Below the pieces are notes generated by a model. The model searched no databases. It worked only from the letters and a program-made list of their open reading frames with translations, and was not told the origin of the DNA. The position numbers and the translations under genes are program-made. DNA of 64,000 nt, taken from contig QHVT01000005.1 of NCBI GenBank assembly GCA_003223645.1, positions 62,001-126,000 on the forward strand, in the 5' to 3' direction. This DNA comes from Acidobacteriota bacterium. GTDB taxonomy: Bacteria; Acidobacteriota; Thermoanaerobaculia; Gp7-AA8. This document shows positions 14,013-21,182 of this stretch, one piece after another (within the stretch, counting starts at the first letter, position 1; every line of letters starts with the position of its first letter).

Positions 14013-14040
14013 TGGGACGAAGTGTCCCACGGGCGGACAC
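14013..14040. promoter_or_regulatory. Operator-like inverted repeats upstream of the ADOP permease
   Basis: Two overlapping inverted repeats: TGGGAC-5 bp-GTCCCA (14013-14029) and GTGTCC-7 bp-GGACAC (14022-14040). They sit 81-108 bases upstream of the permease start. The symmetry suggests binding of a dimeric regulator, but no regulator gene is adjacent. Confidence 0.45.
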
Positions 14041-14072
14041 CGTGTGGGGCCACACCGCGCCGAGCGAAACGT

Positions 14073-14909
14073 TTACGGCCGGCGGCGCATGAACGACTTG
14101 TACTCGCTCGCGTAGCGATCTTCGCGCGGGGCGAGCTGCCGCGCGGTCACGTAGTGCAGCTCCGCGGCCTGAGCATCGCCAAGCGCCTCGCACACGGCGG
14201 CGAGGTTGTAATGCAGCGCAGCGCTTCGCGGATCCTGCCGCAGCGCGCGCTGCCAGATCTCGCGCGCATCGCCGAGCTCTCCGACGTCGATGCGCGCGAA
14301 TCCTTCGTCGAAGGCAGGCGCATTCGGATCGAGCTGGATCGACTCGCGCACGCGTCGCGGCGTGATGCGGTCGGCCGCATTCACCGCCGCGTAGCGCGTC
14401 GCCTGATCGAGCGCGATGTTCTTCTCCTCGTCCGTCAGCTCGTCGACGCGCGGCGACGTCCCCTCCCCTTTCACGAGATACGAGACCTGCTGCTTACCCG
14501 CGGATACGTCGACGCGAGCCGTGCAGATCGCATCGCTCCAGACGAACTGCCGCCGCGCTTTTTTTCCGTCGACGTCGTACGCGTTCCCTTCCGCCGTTCC
14601 TTTCTTGGACTCGCAGGTGAACGACTTCACGGAGAGATACGCATCCGCTTTCATGTCGCCGCCGCGCCGCGCGTCGCGCATGCGCAGCGTCCCGCCGCGA
14701 TTGACCTGCTCGATGAAGCGCTCGACGAACGCGTCGACTTTCGTCGTGTCGCCGATCGCGCGCACGACAGCGATCGTTTCGATGTCGCCCAAATCATGCG
14801 GCGCGGGGACGTGGTGTTCGAACGTGATACGCGGCGCAGCCGCGAGGAATGGTCCGGCCAGAACGAACAGCAACCCCACCAGCCGGGGCGCATGGGCGCA
14901 TAGGCGCAT
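14073..14909 (-). CDS. Secreted protein with C-terminal TPR units
   Basis: 278 residues if translated from the ATG at 14909. A hydrophobic N-terminus (LVGLLFVLAGPFLAAAP) suggests export. The middle part (about 30-170) has no recognised domain. Residues about 195-270 contain two TPR-like units (DAREIWQRALRQDPRSAALHYNLAAVCEALG). The only upstream ATGs lie in the tandem repeat at 14886-14966, so the start may have been created by the repeat; a GTG within LVGLL is a shorter option. Function unknown. Confidence 0.65.
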   Translation of the reverse strand: MRLCAHAPRLVGLLFVLAGPFLAAAPRITFEHHVPAPHDLGDIETIAVVRAIGDTTKVDAFVERFIEQVNRGGTLRMRDARRGGDMKADAYLSVKSFTCESKKGTAEGNAYDVDGKKARRQFVWSDAICTARVDVSAGKQQVSYLVKGEGTSPRVDELTDEEKNIALDQATRYAAVNAADRITPRRVRESIQLDPNAPAFDEGFARIDVGELGDAREIWQRALRQDPRSAALHYNLAAVCEALGDAQAAELHYVTARQLAPREDRYASEYKSFMRRRP

Positions 14910-14966
14910 GGGCTCATAGTAGCTCCTCTGAGCCTATGCGCCTGTGAGCCTGTGAGCCCGTGCCTA
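14886..14966. repeat. GGCTCATG-type tandem octamer block
   Basis: Degenerate 8-bp units (GCGCATGG, GCTCATAG, CCTATGCG) between the TPR gene and arcA. It overlaps the first codons assigned to the TPR gene (14909). Confidence 0.75.
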
Positions 14967-14981
14967 TAGAATCCCGTCCGC

Positions 14982-16247
14982 ATGCGGTTGAATGTGACGA
15001 GTGAGATCGGCAGGCTAAAGAGCGTGCTGGTCCACCTCCCCGGGCGTGAGATCGACCAGATGGTCCCGCCCATGATGGCCCAGCTTCTCTTCGACGACAT
15101 CCTTTACGGACAGGTCGCGCGCGAGGAGCATCGCCGTTTCCAGCAGCTGATCCGCTTCATCGCCGACGACGTGCTCGATCTGCAGGATCTGCTCGAGGAG
15201 ATATTCGACGACGGCGACGTGAAGGACCACGTCGTGCGCGACCTCGCCAAGCGCAACCGGCTCAACCGGCGACTGACGGCCTCATTGCTCGAACTGCGTC
15301 CGGCCGCACTCGCGGAAGTGTTGATCGCCGGCATCGCGCGCGAGAGCGCGTCCGGCGAGCTGCCGAAGTTCGATCTCTTCCCGATCCCGAATCTCTTTTT
15401 CATGCGCGACCCGCAAGTGGTCCTCGGCGATCGCGTGATGATCTCTTCGATGGCGACGCAGGCGCGCCGACGCGAGTCGCTGCTCTCGAAATATGTCTTC
15501 GAACATCACCCGCGCTTCAGCGACGTCCAGCCGTTCTGGGTCGACTTCATGGCGACGGAACGCGAGCGGCCGAAGCGCAACATGCCGACGATTGAAGGCG
15601 GCGACGTGCTCGTCCCGCGCCGCGATCTCCTGCTCCTCGGCGTCACCGAGCGCACGAACAAGACCGGCGTCGACTGCCTGCTGCGCGCGCTCAAAGATGC
15701 GGGCGCGCGTGTGCGGCACGCGATCATCGTCGACATCCCGCGCGCGCGCTCGTTCATGCATCTCGACACCATCTTCACATTCATCAGCCGCCACGAATGT
15801 CTCATCTATCCGCCGGTCATCCTGCCGAGCGGCGGACAGGCCGCGAGCGTCACGCTCGCCGATCTGACGAAGAAGAAAGGCATCAGCTATTCGGAAGAGA
15901 AGTCGCTCCTCGGCGCACTGAAGAAACGCGGCTTCGATCTCGAGCCGATCTACTGCGGCGGACGGCGCGCCGTCGATCAGCAGCGCGAGCAGTGGACCGA
16001 CGGTGCGAACGCGTTCGCGCTCGCGCCCGGAATCATTCTCGGCTACGAGCGCAACGTGCGCACCGCGGAGGAGCTCGCGCGCCACGGCTATCACATCGTC
16101 TACGAAGACGATCTCCTCCTCGGCCGCACGGAGCTCGAGACCTGGACGAACAAAAAGTACGCGCTGCAGATCGCGGGGAACGAGTTGTCGCGCGCGCGCG
16201 GCGGGCCGCGTTGCATGACCATGCCGCTCGAGCGCGAGGACCTTTGA
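14982..16247 (+). CDS. arcA: Arginine deiminase
   Basis: 421 residues, guanidino-modifying enzyme fold. It hydrolyses arginine to citrulline and ammonia. Visible motifs: N-terminal EIGRLKSVLVHLPGREID, FFMRDPQVVLGDRV (about 139-152), EGGDVLVP (about 205-212), HLDTIFTFISR (about 256-266) with the catalytic histidine, and the C-terminal GGPRCMTMPLER with the catalytic cysteine. Followed after a repeat element by carbamate kinase (arcC). No ornithine carbamoyltransferase (arcB) lies between or near them, so citrulline conversion must be encoded elsewhere or the pathway is partial. Confidence 0.93.
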   Translation: MRLNVTSEIGRLKSVLVHLPGREIDQMVPPMMAQLLFDDILYGQVAREEHRRFQQLIRFIADDVLDLQDLLEEIFDDGDVKDHVVRDLAKRNRLNRRLTASLLELRPAALAEVLIAGIARESASGELPKFDLFPIPNLFFMRDPQVVLGDRVMISSMATQARRRESLLSKYVFEHHPRFSDVQPFWVDFMATERERPKRNMPTIEGGDVLVPRRDLLLLGVTERTNKTGVDCLLRALKDAGARVRHAIIVDIPRARSFMHLDTIFTFISRHECLIYPPVILPSGGQAASVTLADLTKKKGISYSEEKSLLGALKKRGFDLEPIYCGGRRAVDQQREQWTDGANAFALAPGIILGYERNVRTAEELARHGYHIVYEDDLLLGRTELETWTNKKYALQIAGNELSRARGGPRCMTMPLEREDL

Positions 16248-16252
16248 TGTGA

Positions 16253-16348
16253 TGTCATGCCGAGCGTTAGCGAGGCACCTGGGCGGGCGGTGACACAGGA
16301 CGCGCGCCTCCCACCCTCCCAGGTTCCTCGCTGACGCTCGGGATGACA
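16253..16348. repeat. GTCATCCCGAGCG palindromic element between arcA and arcC
   Basis: Second copy of the element at 9036-9139 (opens TGTCATGCCGAGCGTTAGCG, closes CTCGGGATGACA). It lies between the arcA stop (16247) and arcC. The ATG taken as the arcC start (16343) is part of the closing CGGGATGACA arm. Confidence 0.85.
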
Positions 16349-17290
16349 AAACAAGCAAAGTTGGCCGTGGTGGCGTTCGGCGGCAACGCGCTGCTGCGCC
16401 CCGAAGATCACGGCACGCAGGAAGAACAGATCGCGCGGGCGAAGCAGGCAGCGCGCTGGCTCGCCGACATCGTGCGCCACGGATACAAACTGATCGTCGT
16501 GCACGGCAACGGACCGCAGGTCGGCAACATCCTCGTGCAGGCCGAAGAAGCGTCGACGAAAATCCCGCCGCAGTCGCTGGACGTCTGCGTCGCGCAGACC
16601 GAAGGTTCGATCGGATTCGTCCTGCAGCAGGCGATTCGTAATCGACTCGAATCGATCGGTTCCGCCGGGGAGGTCGCGACGATCCTGACGGAGGTCGAAG
16701 TCGATCCCAACGATCCGGCGTTCAAACGTCCGACCAAGCCGATCGGTCCCTTCTTCAACCGCTTCCGCGCCGAAGCCCTCGAGCGCGATCATGGATGGAC
16801 GATGCGCGAAGACGCGGGCCGCGGCTGGCGCCACGTCGTGCCTTCGCCGAAGCCGCTGCGCATTCTCAACTTGAAAACGATCGCGCGCATGCTCGAGAGC
16901 TCGGCGGTCGTGATCGCGGCGGGCGGAGGAGGAATCCCCGTCGTCCGCGGCCGCGACCATCAATGGCGCGGCATCGAAGCCGTCATCGACAAAGACTACG
17001 CCTCGGCATTGCTCGCGGCAGACCTCAACGCGGATTTGTTTTTAGTGCTGACCGGCGTCAACAAAGTCGCCCTCGACTTCGGCAAACCCACGCAACGAAC
17101 CATCGATCGCCTTTCAGTCGAAGAAGCCGAGCGCTACCTCGCCGAAGGCCAGTTCCCCGCGGGATCGATGGGCCCGAAGATCGAAGCCGCCATCCAATTC
17201 GTGCGCGCGACGAAGAAGCAAGTGCTGATCACGGACGTGGAAGTTTTGCGCGAGGCGTTGGAGGGGCGTGAGGGAACGGTGGTGGGGTGA
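16343..17290 (+). CDS. arcC: Carbamate kinase
   Basis: 315 residues, amino acid kinase fold. It uses carbamoyl phosphate and ADP to make ATP at the end of the arginine deiminase pathway. Motifs: VVAFGGNALLRPED (about 9-22), VHGNGPQVGNIL (about 53-64), AAGGGGIPVV (about 192-201) and VDPNDPAFKRPTKPIG (about 119-134). The assigned ATG at 16343 lies in the end of the repeat element; a TTG at 16361, just before the VVAFGGNAL strand, would be a more typical family start. Probably cotranscribed with arcA. Confidence 0.92.
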   Translation: MTKQAKLAVVAFGGNALLRPEDHGTQEEQIARAKQAARWLADIVRHGYKLIVVHGNGPQVGNILVQAEEASTKIPPQSLDVCVAQTEGSIGFVLQQAIRNRLESIGSAGEVATILTEVEVDPNDPAFKRPTKPIGPFFNRFRAEALERDHGWTMREDAGRGWRHVVPSPKPLRILNLKTIARMLESSAVVIAAGGGGIPVVRGRDHQWRGIEAVIDKDYASALLAADLNADLFLVLTGVNKVALDFGKPTQRTIDRLSVEEAERYLAEGQFPAGSMGPKIEAAIQFVRATKKQVLITDVEVLREALEGREGTVVG

Positions 17291-17530
17291 TCAAAAGTGA
17301 TATGGCGGTAACCGGCCTTCGTTGATCAGCAGGCGCAGTGCGTCGTTCACATCATCGTCGGTGCGGAAAATCTCCGCGATGTCGTCGGCGATACTGACTC
17401 GCGTCACGGTCATCGGAATGTAATGACGGCCGACGACGGCAGTGTTCCAGAACTCATCCGTCAGCTGAGGAATATCGGAGTAGTCAATCGGCAGCTCGTC
17501 GCGAAGGTAGTCTCTGTCTTTTTCTTTCAT
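17291..17530 (-). CDS. Small hypothetical protein, 79 residues
   Basis: A short acidic protein (MKEKDRDYLRDELPIDYSDI...). The IDYSDIPQLTDEFWNTAVVGR stretch recalls the N-terminus of some small antitoxin-like proteins (IPELTDE-type), but the DNA-binding half is not recognisable and no toxin gene is adjacent. It lies convergent to arcC with no gap. A real but unassigned gene is likely because of its plausible composition and the following 42-base gap. Confidence 0.5.
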   Translation of the reverse strand: MKEKDRDYLRDELPIDYSDIPQLTDEFWNTAVVGRHYIPMTVTRVSIADDIAEIFRTDDDVNDALRLLINEGRLPPYHF

Positions 17531-17572
17531 ATAGCGTCGTCGTTCCTGCCACGCTCCGAGGCTACCTCGGTG

Positions 17573-17884
17573 TTACTTGTTTGCGCAATCCGGACAAAAC
17601 GCCCGCAGCCTCTCGTACGCCCAGATCCCATACGTGTGCCCGTCCGCCCAGTTCGGCTGCAGCGCGTAGTTGCCGATCGGCTCTACGGATTGGAGAACGA
17701 AGGACGCCGGCGTGTAGCGTTGCGGGAGGCCGCCGGCCATGCGGCCGAAGAGGTCGGGCTCGCCGGAGCAGACGGCGCATGGGCAGGCGCGGCGGAGCTC
17801 TTCGAGCGGATAGTATGATTCGTGGCCGTCGTCCCAGACGACGACGAAGAGATCCCCGATCACCTGATAGCTTGTTGGGCGCAT
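17573..17884 (-). CDS. DUF971 domain protein
   Basis: 103 residues. The pattern LRRACPCAVCSGE (about 28-40), VEPIGNYALQPNWADGHTYGIWAYERLR (about 67-94) and a closing CPDC matches the DUF971 domain, also found at the N-terminus of gamma-butyrobetaine hydroxylases and in Fe-S-related contexts. The paired cysteines could bind metal. It is divergent from truA with start codons overlapping by two bases (17883-17884), so the two promoters must lie within each other's genes. Confidence 0.8.
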   Translation of the reverse strand: MRPTSYQVIGDLFVVVWDDGHESYYPLEELRRACPCAVCSGEPDLFGRMAGGLPQRYTPASFVLQSVEPIGNYALQPNWADGHTYGIWAYERLRAFCPDCANK

Positions 17885-18659
17885 GCCGACTTATAAACTG
17901 ACGATCGAGTACGAAGGCACTCGCTATTCCGGTTGGCAGGCGCAGGGTAACACGCAGAAAACGGTTCAGGGTCATCTGCTGCGGGCGGCACGCGAAGTCA
18001 TTGGCGAGGTAGACATCGGCGGCGCGGGACGGACGGACGCGGGCGTGCACGCCGCGGCGCAGGTCGCGCATTTGCGGATGCACAAGGCGATGGATCCGCT
18101 GCTCCTGACGCGCAAGATCAACGACCTTCTGCCGCACGACATTCACATCCTTCGCACGACGCGCGCGCGCGACAACTTTCACGCGCGGCACGACGCGGTC
18201 TCGCGCGTGTACCTCTATCAAATCTCCACGCGACGCACGGCGTTCGCGAAGCCGTTCGTGTGGTGGATCAAAGACACGCTCGACGTCGATGCAATGCAGC
18301 GGGCGGCTTCCGCGATCGCGGGACGTCACGACTTCAGCGCATTCACGGACAAGCGGCTGGCGCCGGACGAGTCGCGCATCGTGGTCGTCGAGCGCTGCGA
18401 GCTCGCGCGCGCGGGCGACTTGATCCTCGTGCGCATCGCCGCGTCGCATTTTCTCTGGAAGATGGTGCGCAAGCTGATCTCGTTCTTCGTGGAGATCGGA
18501 CGCGGCAACGAGACGGACATCGCGTCGCGTCTGAAACGCAACGCGGAGCATTACGCGCCGACCGCGCCGCCGTCGGGACTCTTTCTCGAGGCAGTCGTGT
18601 ACGAGAACGAGTCGTTCGATCGCCCGCTCATGCCGATCGTGCCGGTGGAGTCGCAATGA
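17883..18659 (+). CDS. truA: tRNA pseudouridine(38-40) synthase
   Basis: 258 residues. It isomerises uridines 38-40 in the tRNA anticodon arm. Family features: KLTIEYEGTRYSGWQAQ at the N-terminus, the catalytic aspartate in GAGRTDAGVHA (about 48-58), FHARHDAVSRVYLYQI (about 100-115), and the C-terminal SHFLWKMVRKLISFFVEIGRG. Length is normal. The stop overlaps the thiL start as ATGA. Confidence 0.95.
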   Translation: MPTYKLTIEYEGTRYSGWQAQGNTQKTVQGHLLRAAREVIGEVDIGGAGRTDAGVHAAAQVAHLRMHKAMDPLLLTRKINDLLPHDIHILRTTRARDNFHARHDAVSRVYLYQISTRRTAFAKPFVWWIKDTLDVDAMQRAASAIAGRHDFSAFTDKRLAPDESRIVVVERCELARAGDLILVRIAASHFLWKMVRKLISFFVEIGRGNETDIASRLKRNAEHYAPTAPPSGLFLEAVVYENESFDRPLMPIVPVESQ

Positions 18660-19675
18660 ACGAAGCCGCGCTCGTGGCACGTGCGCGCGAGCTGTTCTCG
18701 AATCGCATCGGCGACGACGCCGCGGTCATCGACGGACAAGTGATGACGGCGGACATGCTCGTCGAAGACGTCGACTTCACGCGGTCGACGCCGGTCCGCT
18801 TGATCGCGCGGAAAGCGCTGGCGGTGAACCTCTCCGATCTCGCGGCGATGGGCGCGCAGCCGGCGTACGCGCTGCTCTCGCTCGCGCTGCCGCCGTGGGC
18901 GCACGAAAAGGCGGATGAGTTGCTGGCGTCGTTCGCTGAGGCGGCGAAGCAGCACGCGATCGAGATCGTCGGTGGCGATTTCTCGCGCGGCGAGAAGCTG
19001 ACGATCGCGATCACGGCAATCGGAAAGATCGTCACGCGTCCGCTCTTGCGCAGCGGCGCGAAGCCGGGCGATCGCATCTATCTCTCGCGTCCGATCGGCG
19101 GAAGCGCGACGGGACTGCACCTCCTCGATGTCATCCCGAGCGTGAGCGAGGGACCTGGGCGGGCGGGGCCACGCAACGCGCACCCACCCGCCCAGGTCCC
19201 TCGCTACGCTCGGGATGACATGAGTTACGCGGAGCGCGAGTTCGCCGAGTCGGCGATTCGACGTCAGCTCGATCCCGAGCCGGAAGTCGCGCTCGGACTC
19301 GCGCTCGCGCGCATCGCGGAAGTCACGTCGTGCATCGACGTCTCGGACGGCCTCTCGACCGATCTTCATCATCTCTGCGATGCATCGAATTGCGGCGCGG
19401 AGATCGAGCGCGAGCGCATCCCGATCTTTCCCGATCTTCTCTCCTACGGCCCGCGCCTCGGCATCCGCGCGCGTGATGTCGTGCTGCACGGCGGCGAAGA
19501 GTACGCGCTCCTCTTCACGTCATCATTGCGTGAGGCAGAGCTGAGCACCCGCGTCGGACGTCCCGTGTACAACATCGGAAGAATGACGCGCGATCGCGCG
19601 GTGATGTTGAAAGAAGACGGCGTCGCACAGCCGCTCGAAGCGCAGGGCTTCGAGCACTTTGCGTCGTCATCCTGA
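18656..19675 (+). CDS. thiL: Thiamine-monophosphate kinase with in-frame repeat insertion
   Basis: 339 residues. It phosphorylates thiamine monophosphate to the diphosphate cofactor. Motifs: IGDDAAVID (about 16-24), MTADMLVEDVDFTRS (about 28-42), AVNLSDLAAMGAQPAYALLSLALP, EIVGGDFSRGEKLTI, ISVSDGLSTDLHHL-type segment (CIDVSDGLSTDL) and HGGEEYALLF. Residues about 158-189 are encoded by a palindromic repeat (19129-19220) inserted in frame between the GLHLLD helix and the AEREF segment, where other ThiL proteins have a short loop. The stop codon (19673-19675) lies in a second, unrelated repeat. Translationally coupled to truA. Confidence 0.92.
   Translation: MNEAALVARARELFSNRIGDDAAVIDGQVMTADMLVEDVDFTRSTPVRLIARKALAVNLSDLAAMGAQPAYALLSLALPPWAHEKADELLASFAEAAKQHAIEIVGGDFSRGEKLTIAITAIGKIVTRPLLRSGAKPGDRIYLSRPIGGSATGLHLLDVIPSVSEGPGRAGPRNAHPPAQVPRYARDDMSYAEREFAESAIRRQLDPEPEVALGLALARIAEVTSCIDVSDGLSTDLHHLCDASNCGAEIERERIPIFPDLLSYGPRLGIRARDVVLHGGEEYALLFTSSLREAELSTRVGRPVYNIGRMTRDRAVMLKEDGVAQPLEAQGFEHFASSS
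19129..19220. repeat. GTCATCCCGAGCG palindromic element inside thiL
   Basis: Same family as 9036-9139 and 16253-16348: TGTCATCCCGAGCGTGAGCG on the left, CTCGGGATGACA on the right, with GGGACCTGGGCGGG / CCCGCCCAGGTCCC inner arms. It is translated in thiL as VIPSVSEGPG...VPRYARDDM with no stop, adding about 31 residues. Confidence 0.9.
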
Positions 19676-19761
19676 GGCGCGCAGACGCCGAAGGATCTCG
19701 CACGACGCAGAGTCTCCGTATTTCGAGATCCTTCGTCGCGCTTCGCCGACTCAGGATGACG
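19665..19761. repeat. CGTCATCCTGAG palindromic element at thiL 3' end
   Basis: Opens CGTCATCCTGAGGCGCGCAG and closes CTCAGGATGACG, with GAAGGATCTCG / GAGATCCTTC inner arms. Sister copies lie at 45528-45605 and 48579-48676. It encodes the final serines and the TGA of thiL. Confidence 0.85.
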
Positions 19762-19792
19762 GGGCGGAACCGCAAGCCAGGACAGGCGCGGG

Positions 19793-21175
19793 CTACGAGA
19801 AGATCTCGTCGACCGGCTCGTACTGTCCTTCGCGCGCGTTCGGCACGTAGTCGAATCCGCGATTCAGCGGATCGTCGTGGCGCACGGTGGTGTAGTCGAT
19901 GCCCATCGCGGAGTACAGCGTCGCCGTGACATCCTCGGGGCGCACGTCGCGGTTCGCTTTCCATCCGTACTCGACGGCCTTGCCGCCGGTTTGATCGGTT
20001 TTGCCGATGATGCGGCCGCCGCGCACGCCGCCGCCGGCGAAGACGATGCCCATCCGTCCGTAGTGATCGCGTCCGCCTTGGTTCGTCAGCGGTCCGACGG
20101 TGCGGCCGAACTCGGAGTAGATCATTACGATCGTTTCGTCGAGGAGCGTCTTGCCCGCTTCCGATCCCGGCATCGCCGCGAGGTCGGCGAGCAGTGCGGA
20201 GTACGCGTTATCGAGCTCCGATGTGCGGCCGCGCAACGCGTTGTAGATGTCGCTGTGATGGTCCCAGCCGTACGACGTCGACTGCACGAAACGCGCGCCG
20301 CGGCGCGACGCGATCAACTGCTTTGCGAGGACCAGTGAATCGCCGAACGTGGTGTTGCCGTAGCGAATGTGATCGGCGCCGCTGACATTGAAGAGCGGCG
20401 AGATCTCCGGCGACTCGGTCATGCGCCGCGCGGTGACGGCGAAGTCCGCGAAGTCGTTCGCTTCTTTCGCCAGGCCGCCGGTGCGATCGGCGTCGAGCTG
20501 ATCGAGGAGTTGCAGTCTCTGATCGAGACGAGCGTTGCCGTCTTCGTGGCGCAGCGACGACACGCCACTGCCGCGCTGTCGAATCACGAGCGGTCCGTAA
20601 CGCGCGGGGAAATAGCCGGTCGTCGTCTTCGGCGTCTCGAACGCGATGAACGCGGGCAGCACGTCGTCGGGCTTGCGCGTCGCGTACGATTCGATCGCGA
20701 CGACGGCGCCGATGTGCGGCGCGATGCGTCCGGTGAGCGACGCGGGATTGCGGCCGATCTGCGCCCATAGCTGCGCCAGCGGATGCACGGCGACCCAGGC
20801 GAGGCCGGAGCGAATGAACGCGAGCTTGCCAAGGTGCTGGGCGGTCTTGGGCATGTAGCCTTGCGGCCAGCGCACGTCGCCGTACGACGTCGGCGCGAGC
20901 GCGGCCGGCGTCCAGCCGCCTTCTTTCAAGTCCCACAAGTCGGCCTGGCTCGCGCCGCCTTCGAGAAAGATCGTGATGCAGTTCTTCGCGGTGCCGCGCA
21001 CGGTCGGATGAATCGCCGACTGCGCTTCGAGCAGCGACGGATGAAAAACGTCGGAGAAAAACGAGGCGACGAGTCCGAGTCCGCCGAGGCGGATGAAGCC
21101 GCGGCGCGAGAAACCGGCGCCGTTCAGCGGAAACGCCGGCGGGGTCGCGCAGATCTGACAATCGTTTCGCTTCAT
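19793..21175 (-). CDS. DUF1501 domain secreted protein
   Basis: 460 residues. The N-terminus contains a twin-arginine-type signal (FSRRGFIRLGGLGLVASFF, about 23-41). The body has FLEGGASQADLWDLKEGG, YSEFGRTVGPLTNQGGRDHYGRMGIVFAGGGVRGG and a C-terminal EDVTATLYSAMGID, the signature of the DUF1501 (sulfatase-like fold) family. In Planctomycetes and relatives these proteins are encoded next to DUF1549/DUF1553 proteins, as here (7-base gap to the upstream gene). Exact substrate is unknown; an exported hydrolase or carrier role is inferred. Confidence 0.88.
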   Translation of the reverse strand: MKRNDCQICATPPAFPLNGAGFSRRGFIRLGGLGLVASFFSDVFHPSLLEAQSAIHPTVRGTAKNCITIFLEGGASQADLWDLKEGGWTPAALAPTSYGDVRWPQGYMPKTAQHLGKLAFIRSGLAWVAVHPLAQLWAQIGRNPASLTGRIAPHIGAVVAIESYATRKPDDVLPAFIAFETPKTTTGYFPARYGPLVIRQRGSGVSSLRHEDGNARLDQRLQLLDQLDADRTGGLAKEANDFADFAVTARRMTESPEISPLFNVSGADHIRYGNTTFGDSLVLAKQLIASRRGARFVQSTSYGWDHHSDIYNALRGRTSELDNAYSALLADLAAMPGSEAGKTLLDETIVMIYSEFGRTVGPLTNQGGRDHYGRMGIVFAGGGVRGGRIIGKTDQTGGKAVEYGWKANRDVRPEDVTATLYSAMGIDYTTVRHDDPLNRGFDYVPNAREGQYEPVDEIFS

Positions 21176-21182
21176 CGCAGTC

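Noticed and set aside
17291-17530. Antitoxin of a type II module
   Set aside because: Only the N-terminal pattern is suggestive; no toxin-like gene is adjacent on either side.
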